Source: Woodsholea maritima DSM 17123 (GTDB lineage Bacteria; Pseudomonadota; Alphaproteobacteria; Caulobacterales; Maricaulaceae). From it: 64,000 nt of DNA. Both the position numbers and the translations under genes were made by a program. Numbering within the stretch: the first letter of the stretch is position 1; every line of letters starts with the position of its first letter. The notes beneath the pieces are model-generated. The model did no database searches. It was not told the origin of the DNA and was given only the letters and a program-made list of their open reading frames with translations. The stretch lies in contig NZ_KB908059.1 in the NCBI RefSeq assembly GCF_000382325.1, positions 248,001-312,000 on the forward strand. Direction: 5' to 3'. Shown in pieces: positions 1-9,119 of this stretch.

Positions 1-394
1 AGCCGATCGCCGCCTCCGCCGCGCCTTCGCTTTTGGGATGCTCGCCCATCAAAGGCCAGGGCCGTATCGCTAAACATCCCCCCGCCTCATCCGGGGTCAA
101 ATCCAGGGCAAAGCGCTGGGCCGGACCATCGGGCGCATCGAAATAGGCATCATGAATGACCAATGCCCGCCCAGCTTCGAATGCGGGCGCAATATGATCC
201 CACAAAAAGCCCCCAAAAGGGCTTAGCTCCGCAAGATGACGACCCACGACGCGGCGTTGAGACAGGTGAAACAGGCGCTCAGCGGCCGGGTTGAAATAGG
301 CAATCTCCCCCGTGGCCTGGACCCAGATGAGCGCAAGCGGGCTCAGCATCAGCGTTTTTAACGCGATATCGCCAGAGCTCCCTTCACCGGTCAT
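1..394 (-). CDS. ntrB: NtrB-like PAS sensor histidine kinase, N-terminal part (runs off window)
   Basis: Only the first 131 codons are visible; the gene continues beyond position 1. The translation begins MTGEGSSGDIALKTLMLSPL and contains a PAS-type stretch (GEIAYFNPAAERLFHLSQRR) followed by a beta-rich region, which is the layout of the nitrogen-regulation kinase NtrB N-terminus. The start ATG (394-392) overlaps the TGA of dusB as ATGA, so the two are translationally coupled. In alphaproteobacteria dusB (nifR3) is classically followed by ntrB-ntrC, which supports the name. The kinase domains themselves are not in the window, so another PAS kinase cannot be excluded. Confidence 0.65.
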   Translation of the reverse strand, partial: MTGEGSSGDIALKTLMLSPLALIWVQATGEIAYFNPAAERLFHLSQRRVVGRHLAELSPFGGFLWDHIAPAFEAGRALVIHDAYFDAPDGPAQRFALDLTPDEAGGCLAIRPWPLMGEHPKSEGAAEAAIG

Positions 395-1410
395 GGGCGC
401 ACCTCACCAAAGGCTTCACCAAAGCGATCCAACTCATCAAGAACTTCGGCTAAGCCACGTTTTTGACATATGTTTCCACGCCAGACTTTCGCGCTCGTCT
501 CATCCTCGCCGCACCACCAATCTATCAGGCTCGCATAATGTTTGCGCATGCATTTAACGCCCAAGGCCTCGCCATAAAGCTCCGCCGTTTCAACACTGAC
601 GCGCTTGATAGAGGTGAGTGCGGTGTGAAGATCGGGATAAACCACCTCACCGCCTTGGGTGAGCGCCTTGGCAATCGCGCCGGGCAGCCAAGGCCGACCC
701 TGGCTCGCGCGCCCGACCATCACGGCATCGGCCCCTGATTGCGCCAAAGCCTGACGCGCGCTGGCGCCATCAACAATGTCGCCATTGACAATCAAGGGGA
801 TGGAGATCGCCTCTTTAACGGGTTTGATCAGCGCCCAATTGGCCGTGCCTTTATAAAATTGCTGGCGGGTACGCCCATGAACCGTCACCAAGCGAACCCC
901 GGCATTTTGTGCACGCCGCGCCAGCTCCGCCGCATTGAGGCAAGTCTCATCCCAGCCCAGGCGCATTTTCAAGGTCACCGGCACGCTGACCGCGCCGACC
1001 GTGGCCTCAATCAGGCTAACGGCATGATCAAGATCGCGCATCAAAGCCGAACCGGAAAGCCCCCGCGTAACCTGACGCGCCGGACAGCCCATATTGATGT
1101 CGATGACCTCGGCCCCGGCCTCTTGCGCAATTTTGGCCCCAACGGCCATCCAATGGGCTTCGCGCCCAGCAAGCTGAATGATCCGCGGGGCGACGTCTGC
1201 ATCGCCCGCCATGCGGCGTACAACATCGCGCCGGCCCATGGCCAGGGTCTCACACGCCACCATCTCGCTAACCACGGCCCCCGCCCCCCAGGCGCGCGCC
1301 TCCCGCCGGAACGGAAGGTCCGTCACGCCCGACATCGGGGCCAGCCAGACCGGGTTCTCAATCGTGACCGGGCCTAGAGTAATCGGTGTATAGCGGAATG
1401 AATCTGTCAT
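391..1410 (-). CDS. dusB: tRNA-dihydrouridine synthase DusB
   Basis: FMN-dependent enzyme reducing uridine to dihydrouridine in the tRNA D-loop. The 339-residue protein starts with the FMN-barrel motif LAPMSGVTDLPFR (residues 23-35), has the catalytic cysteine in NMGCPARQV (Cys109), the VTLKMRLGWD strand with Lys148, and the VTVHGRTRQQFYKG loop with the conserved His. Length matches the family. The gene heads a minus-strand unit running into the ntrB-like gene and is divergent from ispDF, with 94 bases between the two starts. Nothing unusual is seen. Confidence 0.97.
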   Translation of the reverse strand: MTDSFRYTPITLGPVTIENPVWLAPMSGVTDLPFRREARAWGAGAVVSEMVACETLAMGRRDVVRRMAGDADVAPRIIQLAGREAHWMAVGAKIAQEAGAEVIDINMGCPARQVTRGLSGSALMRDLDHAVSLIEATVGAVSVPVTLKMRLGWDETCLNAAELARRAQNAGVRLVTVHGRTRQQFYKGTANWALIKPVKEAISIPLIVNGDIVDGASARQALAQSGADAVMVGRASQGRPWLPGAIAKALTQGGEVVYPDLHTALTSIKRVSVETAELYGEALGVKCMRKHYASLIDWWCGEDETSAKVWRGNICQKRGLAEVLDELDRFGEAFGEVRP

Positions 1411-1504
1411 AATGGCGTGTATAACACCGTCTTACGCCTCTGGACGCAAGCGATGACACACCCTAACGCTTTTATCGATGCCCATGCCGATCAGGACCTG
1501 CCTT

Positions 1505-2656
1505 ATGAGTTATAGCGCCATTATTGTTGCGGCCGGACGCGGATTGCGCGCCGGAGGCGACCTTCCCAAACAATATCAAGAGTTGGCCGGTAAGCCCTTG
1601 ATCCGCTATAGCGTTGAGGCTTTCGCAGAGGATCGCAACTGCGCCCAGATCATCGTCGTGATCACCCCTGATGATGAGGCGGTGATGACCGGCGCATTGG
1701 GGCCCTTTGCCAAGCTTTGCACCCTGGTTGAGGGCGGCGCGGTGCGCAGCGCCTCGGTTAAGGCCGGGGTGATGGCGGCGGATAAGGATTATGTCTTGAT
1801 CCATGATGCGGCCCGACCCTTCATTGACCAGAGCCTCTTTACGCGCCTCACCACGGCGTTAGAGAATTTTGACGGCGTGGCTCCGACCCTTCCCGTCGTG
1901 GATGCCCTGTCACGCATGGATGAGGGCTATCAGCCTATCTCACGCGAAGGCCTGTTCCGGGTTCAGACCCCTCAAGCCTTCCGCACACACGCCCTGAAAG
2001 CCGCCTTTGCTAAAGCTGGGGATGGGCTGAATTTTCCTGACGAGATGAGCTTGGCCGAGGCTCAGGGCTTGAGCCTGACCACGGTGGAGGGTGAAGAAAA
2101 CGCTTTCAAAATCACGCACCCCTCTGACTTCACACGCGCCTTACAGATACTTGGCTACAAGCCTGAAGATAAAGGGCGAACCTTCGTTGTCGGTCAAGGC
2201 TATGACGTCCATCGCCTGACCCAGGGTCAGGGCGTGACTCTGTGCGGGGTTTGGATTGAGTGCCCCTATCATCTGGTCGGTCATTCGGATGCCGATGCCG
2301 GACTTCATGCTTTGACCGATGCCATTTTAGGGACCTGCGCGCGCGGCGACATAGGCCAGCATTTCCCGCCCACGGATGAGCGTTGGAAGGGAGCCGACAG
2401 CGCGGCCTTCCTGATCCATGCGGTGGAGTTGGCGCGTTTGGCTGGGGTGCGCCTGACCCATGCCGATATTACGCTGATCTGTGAGCGACCTAAGATTGGC
2501 CCGCATCGCGCCGCCATGCAGGCGCGTGTCGCCCAGCTGACTGGCCTCAGCCTGGATCATATCAATATCAAAGCGACAACGACCGAAAAGCTGGGCTTTA
2601 CCGGGCGCCAAGAAGGCCTCGCCGCCCAGGCCATTGTCAGCGGTATAAAATCCTAG
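1505..2656 (+). CDS. ispDF: Bifunctional IspD/IspF (MEP pathway)
   Basis: Fusion of 2-C-methyl-D-erythritol 4-phosphate cytidylyltransferase (IspD, about residues 1-215) and 2-C-methyl-D-erythritol 2,4-cyclodiphosphate synthase (IspF, about 228-383). The IspD part opens with [12 protein letters not shown] and contains LIHDAARPF and the CTP-binding GGDLPKQYQ. The IspF part has GQGYDVHRL with the metal-binding Asp and His, [17 protein letters not shown], and the C-terminal [14 protein letters not shown] chose the ATG at 1505: AGGA lies eight bases upstream, and an upstream in-frame start at 1478 adds nine residues unlike the family. The fusion is typical of alphaproteobacteria. With dxr at 48.7 kb the window holds three MEP activities. 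It is followed after 14 bases by pncC. Confidence 0.96.
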   Translation: MSYSAIIVAAGRGLRAGGDLPKQYQELAGKPLIRYSVEAFAEDRNCAQIIVVITPDDEAVMTGALGPFAKLCTLVEGGAVRSASVKAGVMAADKDYVLIHDAARPFIDQSLFTRLTTALENFDGVAPTLPVVDALSRMDEGYQPISREGLFRVQTPQAFRTHALKAAFAKAGDGLNFPDEMSLAEAQGLSLTTVEGEENAFKITHPSDFTRALQILGYKPEDKGRTFVVGQGYDVHRLTQGQGVTLCGVWIECPYHLVGHSDADAGLHALTDAILGTCARGDIGQHFPPTDERWKGADSAAFLIHAVELARLAGVRLTHADITLICERPKIGPHRAAMQARVAQLTGLSLDHINIKATTTEKLGFTGRQEGLAAQAIVSGIKS

Positions 2657-2670
2657 ATCGGAGCCCCGTC

Positions 2671-3165
2671 ATGAGTGTTCTCTCGCGCCTATTGACCCAT
2701 CGCGCTGAAGCCGTCCTCATCAAGGCGCGGAATGCGGGTCTGATGCTGGCCACGGCGGAAAGCTGTACCGGCGGTCTGGTCGCAGCCAGCCTCACGGACA
2801 TTGCCGGATCATCGGATGTCTTTGAGCGCGGCTTTGTCACCTATTCTAACGCCGCCAAGCATGACCTGTTAGGGGTGAGCGCCGATAGCCTCGCCGATCA
2901 TGGGGCTGTGTCAAAACAGGTTGCGCAAGACATGGCCCTCGGGGCGCTGGAAAACTCCCTCGCCGATATTGCCGTTTCGATCACAGGAATTGCCGGCCCA
3001 GGCGGGGGTAGTGAGGATAAGCCGGTGGGGTTGGTCTATTTTGGCCTGGCCAAGCGCGGCCATCGCACTCAGACCCATAAGCGCCTCTTCGGGGACCAAG
3101 GACGTGAGCGGATCAGAGAACTCAGCGCCCTTTTCGCGCTCGATCTCTTTAAGGCTGCGATTTAG
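2671..3165 (+). CDS. pncC: CinA-family nicotinamide-nucleotide amidohydrolase (PncC)
   Basis: A 164-residue stand-alone CinA C-terminal domain. It hydrolyses nicotinamide mononucleotide to nicotinate mononucleotide in NAD salvage. Visible motifs are [18 protein letters not shown] with the catalytic Ser-Cys-Thr region, [16 protein letters not shown], and [17 protein letters not shown]. There is no N-terminal MoCF domain, so this is the short form. GGAG sits seven bases before the ATG, and the gene directly follows ispDF, probably in one transcript. It ends two bases from the stop of the convergent coq10 gene, with no recognisable terminator between them. Confidence 0.93.
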   Translation: MSVLSRLLTHRAEAVLIKARNAGLMLATAESCTGGLVAASLTDIAGSSDVFERGFVTYSNAAKHDLLGVSADSLADHGAVSKQVAQDMALGALENSLADIAVSITGIAGPGGGSEDKPVGLVYFGLAKRGHRTQTHKRLFGDQGRERIRELSALFALDLFKAAI

Positions 3166-3167
3166 CG

Positions 3168-3689
3168 CTAGGGGATAAAGGCGCCTTCACTGGCCAGCTT
3201 GTCGATGGCGCTTTCCAAATCGAACTGGGTTTCGCCAACATGGGCATAACGCCGCTCAGCTTCTTTTTCGAAACTGGAGACCAGATAACGGATCGCCCGG
3301 CTGCGACTGGAATCGAACAAGACCTGTAACACTGGGTTCTTGAAATTATACCGGATCCAGAAATCCACCAGGGTCGAGCCATCCTCAAGAGGGATGAAGC
3401 GCCAGCGATTGGCCAGATCATGAAATGGCCCGGACACATAGGTCACATCAATCCGGCGCAGCGCTTTATTGAGATGGACTTTAGTGGTGAATTTCTCGCG
3501 CACGAATTTGAACCGCACCCGCGCCTCAGCGGTCAGATCGCCGCTGCCATCAACCACACCATCTTTCAAAACCCGCATCGCGGAGATGAGGTCGATAAAG
3601 TTGGGATAGGTTTTGACATCGCTGACGAGGTCAAACAAATCATCCGCATTGAAGCGCAACCGCAGGCGCTCTGAATGTTCCCCAGGCAT
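3168..3689 (-). CDS. Coenzyme Q-binding protein COQ10 / RatA-type START domain
   Basis: A 173-residue polyketide-cyclase/START-like protein. The N-terminal block HSERLRLRFNADDLFDLVSD followed by KTYPNFI is the family signature, and the C-terminal helix (SRSRAIRYLVSSFEKEAERRY) closes the lipid pocket. Members are thought to bind ubiquinone in the inner membrane and are known as COQ10 in mitochondria and RatA in enterobacteria; the bacterial function is less sure. The gene lies 12 bases after lipA on the same strand, an arrangement conserved in alphaproteobacteria. It is slightly longer than usual through its C-terminal tail (AIDKLASEGAFIP). Confidence 0.9.
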   Translation of the reverse strand: MPGEHSERLRLRFNADDLFDLVSDVKTYPNFIDLISAMRVLKDGVVDGSGDLTAEARVRFKFVREKFTTKVHLNKALRRIDVTYVSGPFHDLANRWRFIPLEDGSTLVDFWIRYNFKNPVLQVLFDSSRSRAIRYLVSSFEKEAERRYAHVGETQFDLESAIDKLASEGAFIP

Positions 3690-3701
3690 TGCTCGGCTCG
3701 C

Positions 3702-4670
3702 TTAGGCTTTACGACCCGCGGCCAAGGCGGCATCGCGCGCAGCACGCATTTTTTCAAAATCATCCCCGGCGTGATAGCTCGACCGGGTCAAGGGCGAGGC
3801 CGAAACCATCAAGAAGCCCTTGGCGCGCGCAATCGTTTCATAGCCCTTGAACTCCTCAGGGGTCACATAACGATCAATCGCGGCATGTTTGCGCGTGGGT
3901 TGCAGATATTGACCAATGGTCAGGAAATCCACGCCCGCTGAGCGCATATCATCCATGACCTGCATAATCTCTTCTTTGGTCTCGCCCAAACCGACCATCA
4001 GGCCCGACTTGGTGAATTGCGAAGGATCACGCTCTTTGACTTTTTCTAACAGGCGCAGCGAATGATAATAGCGCGCGCCCGGACGGATGGAGAGGTAAAG
4101 CCGCGGCACCGTTTCCAGATTGTGGTTGAACACATCCGGCTTGGCATCAATCACGCGTTCGGTCGCGCCATCTTTACGCAGGAAATCCGGGGTCAGGATT
4201 TCAATCGTGGTGCCCGGTGACGCCTCACGGATCGCCCAGATCACTTTTTCAAAATGCTCTGCGCCCCCATCGGGCAAATCATCACGGTCAACTGAGGTGA
4301 TCACCACATGTTTGAGCCCCATCGTCGCGGTCGCCTCAGCGACGCGGCGCGGCTCATCCAGATCCAGGCCCGTCGGCATGCCAGTTTTGACATTGCAAAA
4401 GCTGCATGCGCGCGTACAGGTATCGCCCAAAATCATAAAGGTTGCGTGTTTTTGTGACCAGCATTCACCGATATTAGGACAGCCCGCCTCTTCACACACC
4501 GTCACCAAGCCCTTCTCTTTCACAAGAGATTTGGTCTCAGCAAAGACACCGCCCGCAGGGGCTTTGACCCGGATCCAATCGGGTTTGCGCACCACCGGGG
4601 TATCGGGGCGTTTTTGCTTCTCGGGGTGTCGGGCGGCGCGCGCCTGGCGCGCATCAAATAACGTGGTCAT
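3702..4670 (-). CDS. lipA: Lipoyl synthase LipA
   Basis: Radical-SAM enzyme inserting two sulfurs into octanoyl groups on lipoyl domains, such as those of the PdhB and PdhC encoded nearby. The auxiliary cluster cysteines are seen in [12 protein letters not shown] and the SAM cluster in CTRACSFC; the C-terminal Arg-Ser-Ser-Tyr motif is present (LTRSSYHAG). I place the start at the ATG at 4670, giving 322 residues and the usual N-terminus ([18 protein letters not shown]). An in-frame ATG at 4727 would add 19 residues without family support. No strong ribosome site is visible at either. The DUF6702-like gene ends 75 bases upstream, so lipA may be read through from the M1 peptidase unit. Confidence 0.95.
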   Translation of the reverse strand: MTTLFDARQARAARHPEKQKRPDTPVVRKPDWIRVKAPAGGVFAETKSLVKEKGLVTVCEEAGCPNIGECWSQKHATFMILGDTCTRACSFCNVKTGMPTGLDLDEPRRVAEATATMGLKHVVITSVDRDDLPDGGAEHFEKVIWAIREASPGTTIEILTPDFLRKDGATERVIDAKPDVFNHNLETVPRLYLSIRPGARYYHSLRLLEKVKERDPSQFTKSGLMVGLGETKEEIMQVMDDMRSAGVDFLTIGQYLQPTRKHAAIDRYVTPEEFKGYETIARAKGFLMVSASPLTRSSYHAGDDFEKMRAARDAALAAGRKA

Positions 4671-4745
4671 AGCGCGAACATGGCGCGCAAGCGCCAAAGT
4701 TTCAAGCACTCTGGCGCCGCATCGCATGACCTTTGGCAGATGGAC

Positions 4746-5297
4746 TTAGCTGAAGCGCAACAAAAAGGGCTGGCGCTGACCCAGTGTCTGCATCGCAGAG
4801 CGCACATCCTGGCCCTTATAGAGATTGGTCAGATTGGTCTGATCATCCAGAAAATCTGCCAGAATGCGATTATCCACGATGACACCCTGATCGGGATCCA
4901 CCGCACCTAACGTATAGTAAATATAGGTGAATTCGCCGTCCCGTTCCGCGCCGATGAAGCGCGGCGTATAAGCTGTGCCCATACCCGTTTGGCTGTGATG
5001 ATAAAGGCGAAACCGCGCATCCACATAATCACGGATGCTCTCAAGCCCCTCTGGAGTTTCATAAAGCGGGGTATCGTCATAGGCATTAAAGCCCATGGCG
5101 TCATGGAGGTCATGGGAGAACAGGCGATGGACCAGCTCCCACTCTTCGGTGCGCGGATTGTATTGGATTTCCGTCAACCCTGCATGGGCGCGGTGTGCAT
5201 ACGCGTTAGAGGCTGACGCGAACATCGCGCCAGCCCCCAATACACCGCTCAGCACGACCAAAGCCAAGACTTTGATCATAGACTGAATATGTCCCAT
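4746..5297 (-). CDS. Secreted DUF6702-like protein
   Basis: A 183-residue protein with a signal peptide (hydrophobic residues about 8-24, likely cut after Ala-Tyr-Ala). The mature start AHRAHAGLTEIQYNPRTEEW resembles DUF6702 proteins, which begin with a His-rich segment and a strand reading T-x-I-x-Y-N. The rest is beta-rich with no catalytic motif I recognise. It lies three bases after the M1 metallopeptidase stop and has GGAG six bases before its ATG, so it is certainly co-transcribed. The pairing suggests an accessory role for the peptidase, but the function is unknown. The family name is from memory of its pattern, not a search. Confidence 0.7.
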   Translation of the reverse strand: MGHIQSMIKVLALVVLSGVLGAGAMFASASNAYAHRAHAGLTEIQYNPRTEEWELVHRLFSHDLHDAMGFNAYDDTPLYETPEGLESIRDYVDARFRLYHHSQTGMGTAYTPRFIGAERDGEFTYIYYTLGAVDPDQGVIVDNRILADFLDDQTNLTNLYKGQDVRSAMQTLGQRQPFLLRFS

Positions 5298-5300
5298 GAC

Positions 5301-7742
5301 TTACTCCGCACGGTGACGAATGCTGTCACGGGTCACGACCCGGTCCATATCCGCCATCATCGATTCAGGGGTGTAATTGCTGCGATAAAGCTCAAGACGG
5401 CTTGGCTCGATCCGGCGAGGGAAGAAGTTGTCAGAGCGATCTGCGTCTGCGGTTTCCCAATGCGGATCCACCTCGACCTGGGTGACTTTCTTGTCGCTGA
5501 AATAGGTCCAGGTGAAATTATCCGGGTCGTAGCGCCAAACCTCAGCCGGAATACGGACTTCTTCAGTTGAGCCATCTTGGAAGGTAAACTCCAAGATCAC
5601 TGGCATCACCACCCCGCCTTCATTGGTGAAGTCGAGATAATAGACATAACCCTTATAATCGAGGGCTTCGCGCTCCCATGGCTCGAGATCTTCCAGCGTA
5701 CTTTCATAGCTTTCACGCTGACGATTGGTCACCGTGAACTCATCATTCTCGTTATAGAAATCACGCACTTCAGGATTGCGATCGGCATAGAATTCAATAC
5801 CGGCTTCGACATTACGTTGCTCGGTCAGCGAGCCAGGATTGGCGTCATGCTCTTCACGTTCACGCCGGTTCTCAACAACCGGGTTTTCGGTATTGATCGT
5901 GCCTTCCACGACTGAGTTCAAAGCAATGTCTACGTGATCGGTGGAGTAGAACCAACCGCGCCAGAACCAATCGAGATCAACCCCTGAAACCTCTTCCATC
6001 GTGCGGAAGAAATCATACGGCGTAGGCCGCTTAAAGCGCCAGCGACGCGCATATTCTTTAAAGGCCCGGTCAAACAGCTCCCGGCCCAACACGGTTTCAC
6101 GCAAAATCACTAAGGCAATGGTCGGCTTCGAATAGGCATTCGGGCCAAATTGCTGAATCGAGTCCGATTGTGTCATGATCGGCATCTGATTGGTCGAGAC
6201 CATATAGCCGGTGATGGACTGCGGATCACCGCGGCGCACCGGATAGTTTTCTTCCCATTGACGTTCAGCCTGGAATTGCAGGAAGGAGTTGAGCCCCTCA
6301 TCCATCCAGGTCCATTGACGCTCATCAGAGTTTACCGTCATGGGAAAATAGATATGGCCGATTTCATGGATGATCACGCCGATCAAACCGCGTTTAGACG
6401 CGCGTGAATAGGTCAGCTCCCCATCTTCACCGATTACCGGACGGCCATAGCTGGCCCCGTTAAAGGTGATCATCGGATATTCCATCCCGCCTTGCGGACC
6501 AGAAATTGATTGGGCTGTTGGATAGGAATACGGAAAGGAGAAGCTGGAATAGACATCCAGCGTGTGTTCAATCGCACGGGTGGAATACGTTGACCACAAA
6601 GGCTCGGCTTCATTGGGATAAAAGCTCATAGCCATAACGGTATTGGGGGCAATCCCCTCACCGTCCTGCTCAACGCCCATAGCGTCCCAAATAAACTTGC
6701 GCGAGCTGGCAAAGGCAAAGTCGCGCACATTTTCCGCTTCAAACCGCCAGGTCTTGGTACGGCGAGTGCCACGACGCTCGTTTTCACGCGCTTCTGCGGG
6801 CGTCACGATAAAGACCGGATCATCGGCCGTACGCGCTTGTTCCAGACGTTGGCGCTGGGCCTCGGTCAAAACCTCTTCTGGGTTCGCAATCACGCCGGTC
6901 GCGGCCACGATGTGATCTTCTGGCATGGTGATATTGACGACATAATCGCCAAATTCCAGACCAAATTCGCCCCGGCCTAAGAAAGCCTTGTTGTGCCAGC
7001 CTTCATAATCAGAGAAGACCGCCGCACGGGGGAACCATTGGGCGAATTGATAGATACAATCCCCGCCCTCATATTCGTCTTCAAAGCATTCCCAGCCTGA
7101 ACGCCCACCCACAACGCCGGTTTCAACCAGAACATAATTCCATTCGATGGTGAACGTCACAGCCTCGCCGGTTTCCAAAGTGTCCGGCAAATCAACACGC
7201 ATCAAGGTATCGACCACGGTGTAATCGAGATCGGCGCCATTGGCGTCCTTGACGGCCGTAATATTAAAGCCATGCCCGCGCTCTTGCAGCGCTTGATGGC
7301 GACGCACCGTGCTGGCCGAGATTTCATCAGGGATCGCCGTGGCCCCGGTGCGTGCCGCAGCCCGCCCGCCGCCGCCCATGGTTTCGGTAAGAACGGCAAT
7401 GGAATCAGGACGAAAACGGTTTTGATCGAGCAAGAACCACAAGAAACCCAATTCATCCGGCGCGTTGTTGGTATAGGTGACCTGCGCGCTCGCGGTGACG
7501 CGCTTGGTGCCCTCATCAAAGCTGAGATCAATAGCGTAATCGACATCCTGTTGCCAATAGTCCGGACCTGGCGCACCGGTGGCGCGACGCACACGGTTCG
7601 GTGATGGCCAGTCTTCGTCCTCAAGCTGACGAAAGGCATCACGCCAATTATTGGTAGTTTGTTGAATAGGCTGTGCAGCAGCCACGCTCGCCGTGAGGGA
7701 GAAAACCCCCAAGGCTACCAAGCTTTTGGTCCATATCGCCAT
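5301..7742 (-). CDS. Secreted M1-family zinc metallopeptidase
   Basis: A large exported aminopeptidase-like protein of 813 residues. A signal peptide ends near AAAQ (about residue 22). The zinc site is HEIGH at residues 459-463 with Glu482 nineteen residues further on, the gluzincin HExxH-x18-E arrangement. Upstream, GGMEYPMITF corresponds to the GxMEN substrate-binding motif of M1 enzymes. The start is the ATG at 7742, with GGAGG six bases upstream; the in-frame ATG at 7802 would place charged residues before the signal peptide. The N-terminal region is the M1 beta-sandwich and the C-terminal third is unassigned beta-rich sequence. Its partner is the DUF6702-like gene. It probably acts in the periplasm or outside the cell on peptides. 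Confidence 0.9.
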   Translation of the reverse strand: MAIWTKSLVALGVFSLTASVAAAQPIQQTTNNWRDAFRQLEDEDWPSPNRVRRATGAPGPDYWQQDVDYAIDLSFDEGTKRVTASAQVTYTNNAPDELGFLWFLLDQNRFRPDSIAVLTETMGGGGRAAARTGATAIPDEISASTVRRHQALQERGHGFNITAVKDANGADLDYTVVDTLMRVDLPDTLETGEAVTFTIEWNYVLVETGVVGGRSGWECFEDEYEGGDCIYQFAQWFPRAAVFSDYEGWHNKAFLGRGEFGLEFGDYVVNITMPEDHIVAATGVIANPEEVLTEAQRQRLEQARTADDPVFIVTPAEARENERRGTRRTKTWRFEAENVRDFAFASSRKFIWDAMGVEQDGEGIAPNTVMAMSFYPNEAEPLWSTYSTRAIEHTLDVYSSFSFPYSYPTAQSISGPQGGMEYPMITFNGASYGRPVIGEDGELTYSRASKRGLIGVIIHEIGHIYFPMTVNSDERQWTWMDEGLNSFLQFQAERQWEENYPVRRGDPQSITGYMVSTNQMPIMTQSDSIQQFGPNAYSKPTIALVILRETVLGRELFDRAFKEYARRWRFKRPTPYDFFRTMEEVSGVDLDWFWRGWFYSTDHVDIALNSVVEGTINTENPVVENRREREEHDANPGSLTEQRNVEAGIEFYADRNPEVRDFYNENDEFTVTNRQRESYESTLEDLEPWEREALDYKGYVYYLDFTNEGGVVMPVILEFTFQDGSTEEVRIPAEVWRYDPDNFTWTYFSDKKVTQVEVDPHWETADADRSDNFFPRRIEPSRLELYRSNYTPESMMADMDRVVTRDSIRHRAE

Positions 7743-7794
7743 GGGCGACCTCCCCTTAAAATTCCCGCTTTTGGCCCCTTTTGTCATGGGCTCA

Positions 7795-7832
7795 AAAAAC
7801 AATCCCGGCGAGTCTAGACGGACCCGCCGGGA
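7795..7832 (-). terminator. Rho-independent terminator after the membrane beta-solenoid gene
   Basis: An eight-base-pair stem (TCCCGGCG at 7803-7810 with CGCCGGGA at 7825-7832) is followed, on the minus strand, by TTGTTTTTTG. It lies 29 bases after the stop of the 7861-9102 gene and before the M1 peptidase, separating the two units. Confidence 0.75.
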
Positions 7833-7860
7833 AAATCACCCCATGAAGTGTTAAATTTTG

Positions 7861-9102
7861 TTATGGTGTAACGCTAGCTTGATCTTCACGCTTGGTGAAG
7901 AGGGCGAAACTCCACGCCCCTAGACCAATGGAGAACACGATGGTCCACAAAATAAAGTTCAACACCGGAATGAAGCTCAGCGCGGCAATGATGGCCAAAG
8001 CCAGGAAGAAGGTCAGCGCGCGCGCGCCAAATCCACCCATCTTGATAACGCGCTTGAACAGCGCCTCACCGATGGCCATTGCCCCGAAAGCATAGGCCAG
8101 GAACATCACCGGCACATAAGCCAGAGCCACAATCACCGCCAAAGGAATACCGATGATCGTGATGGCCAAGAACAGAACCAGAAGGAACAACATCATGGGT
8201 GAGAAGGCAAACACCACCATACCGGTCAAAGTGCTGACCCAGGGACGGCGCATAAAGTTGGCCGTGATGTGAGCGGTACTCTTAGGCGCAATCAAGGCCG
8301 CCAAAAGTCCTAGGACAAAGGCACTGGACGAGAACATGCTGCCCAGGAACCAGACCCCTGGGAAGAAATCCAGATCAACGTCCACCCCGTCAAAATCTTC
8401 CCAATCTTCACCGTGATTATCCGCGAATTGATAGACAACATCGCCCATGATCGTCACAGAAGTGGGTACATCAGGCTCTTTTGGGCCCTTAACCAGTAAA
8501 GCCCCTTCGATAATCGTACCTTCTTCCAGGAACAAGACATCACTGCGCAGATCCACATCGCCATGAAAAGTACCCCCCAAGGTAATCTCGCGCGCACGGA
8601 CTTTCGAGCGCCCCGCGACTTCGCCTTGAATGATCGCCTCACGCGCACCAACTTCTAAATCACGCCCAACAACTGTGCTGGGGTCGATTTGAACCATAGC
8701 CCCGGCCACAGATAAATCTTGTCCAATGACGCCGGAAATCGTCACATCTGCCCCGGCCACATCCAAATTGCCTGTGACATTGCTGTTGAAGGAGACATCT
8801 GCACCCGCAGCATGCACATCGCCGCCGACGGAGCCCGAAATGCGCATATCGCCAGCGGCAATTTCCAGGTCGCCCTCAATCGCCGCATCAATATCCGCGT
8901 CGCCCGCAAAGACCTCGACATCGCCGCCAATACGGCCACGAAGGGTCAAATCGCCTGCCACGATCAAGACATCATCGTCTTCATCGAGGTTGAGGTTCAT
9001 ATCCCCACCGATATATTGCGCGCTGGCACCAGCACTGATCAGTCCCGCAACCATTAAAGCGAGAAAGAGCTTATGTGTTATTATTTTTATGAGCGCAGAC
9101 AT
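7861..9102 (-). CDS. Bactofilin-like beta-solenoid protein with C-terminal membrane domain
   Basis: A 413-residue exported protein. A signal peptide (about residues 1-28) is followed by about nine beta-solenoid rungs to about residue 210. Most rungs are exactly 17 residues, for example EIAAGDMRISGSVGGDV, DVAGADVTISGVIGQDL and EVFAGDADIDAAIEGDL. A hydrophilic Asp/Glu-rich linker (HGEDWEDFDGVDVD) leads to four or five hydrophobic segments between about 250 and 405, so the solenoid should sit in the periplasm on a membrane anchor. AGGAG lies six bases before the ATG. It follows the lipoprotein solenoid gene after 17 bases, clearly one operon, and has its own terminator. The family looks like polymer-forming/bactofilin-type repeats, but classical bactofilins are cytoplasmic and much shorter. 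Function unknown. Confidence 0.85.
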   Translation of the reverse strand: MSALIKIITHKLFLALMVAGLISAGASAQYIGGDMNLNLDEDDDVLIVAGDLTLRGRIGGDVEVFAGDADIDAAIEGDLEIAAGDMRISGSVGGDVHAAGADVSFNSNVTGNLDVAGADVTISGVIGQDLSVAGAMVQIDPSTVVGRDLEVGAREAIIQGEVAGRSKVRAREITLGGTFHGDVDLRSDVLFLEEGTIIEGALLVKGPKEPDVPTSVTIMGDVVYQFADNHGEDWEDFDGVDVDLDFFPGVWFLGSMFSSSAFVLGLLAALIAPKSTAHITANFMRRPWVSTLTGMVVFAFSPMMLFLLVLFLAITIIGIPLAVIVALAYVPVMFLAYAFGAMAIGEALFKRVIKMGGFGARALTFFLALAIIAALSFIPVLNFILWTIVFSIGLGAWSFALFTKREDQASVTP

Positions 9103-9119
9103 AGCGAGCTCCTTTCGTT

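Noticed and set aside
739-1377. 212-residue plus-strand open frame opposite dusB
   Set aside because: It is antisense to a clear gene and its translation is Arg/His/Pro-rich with no family pattern.
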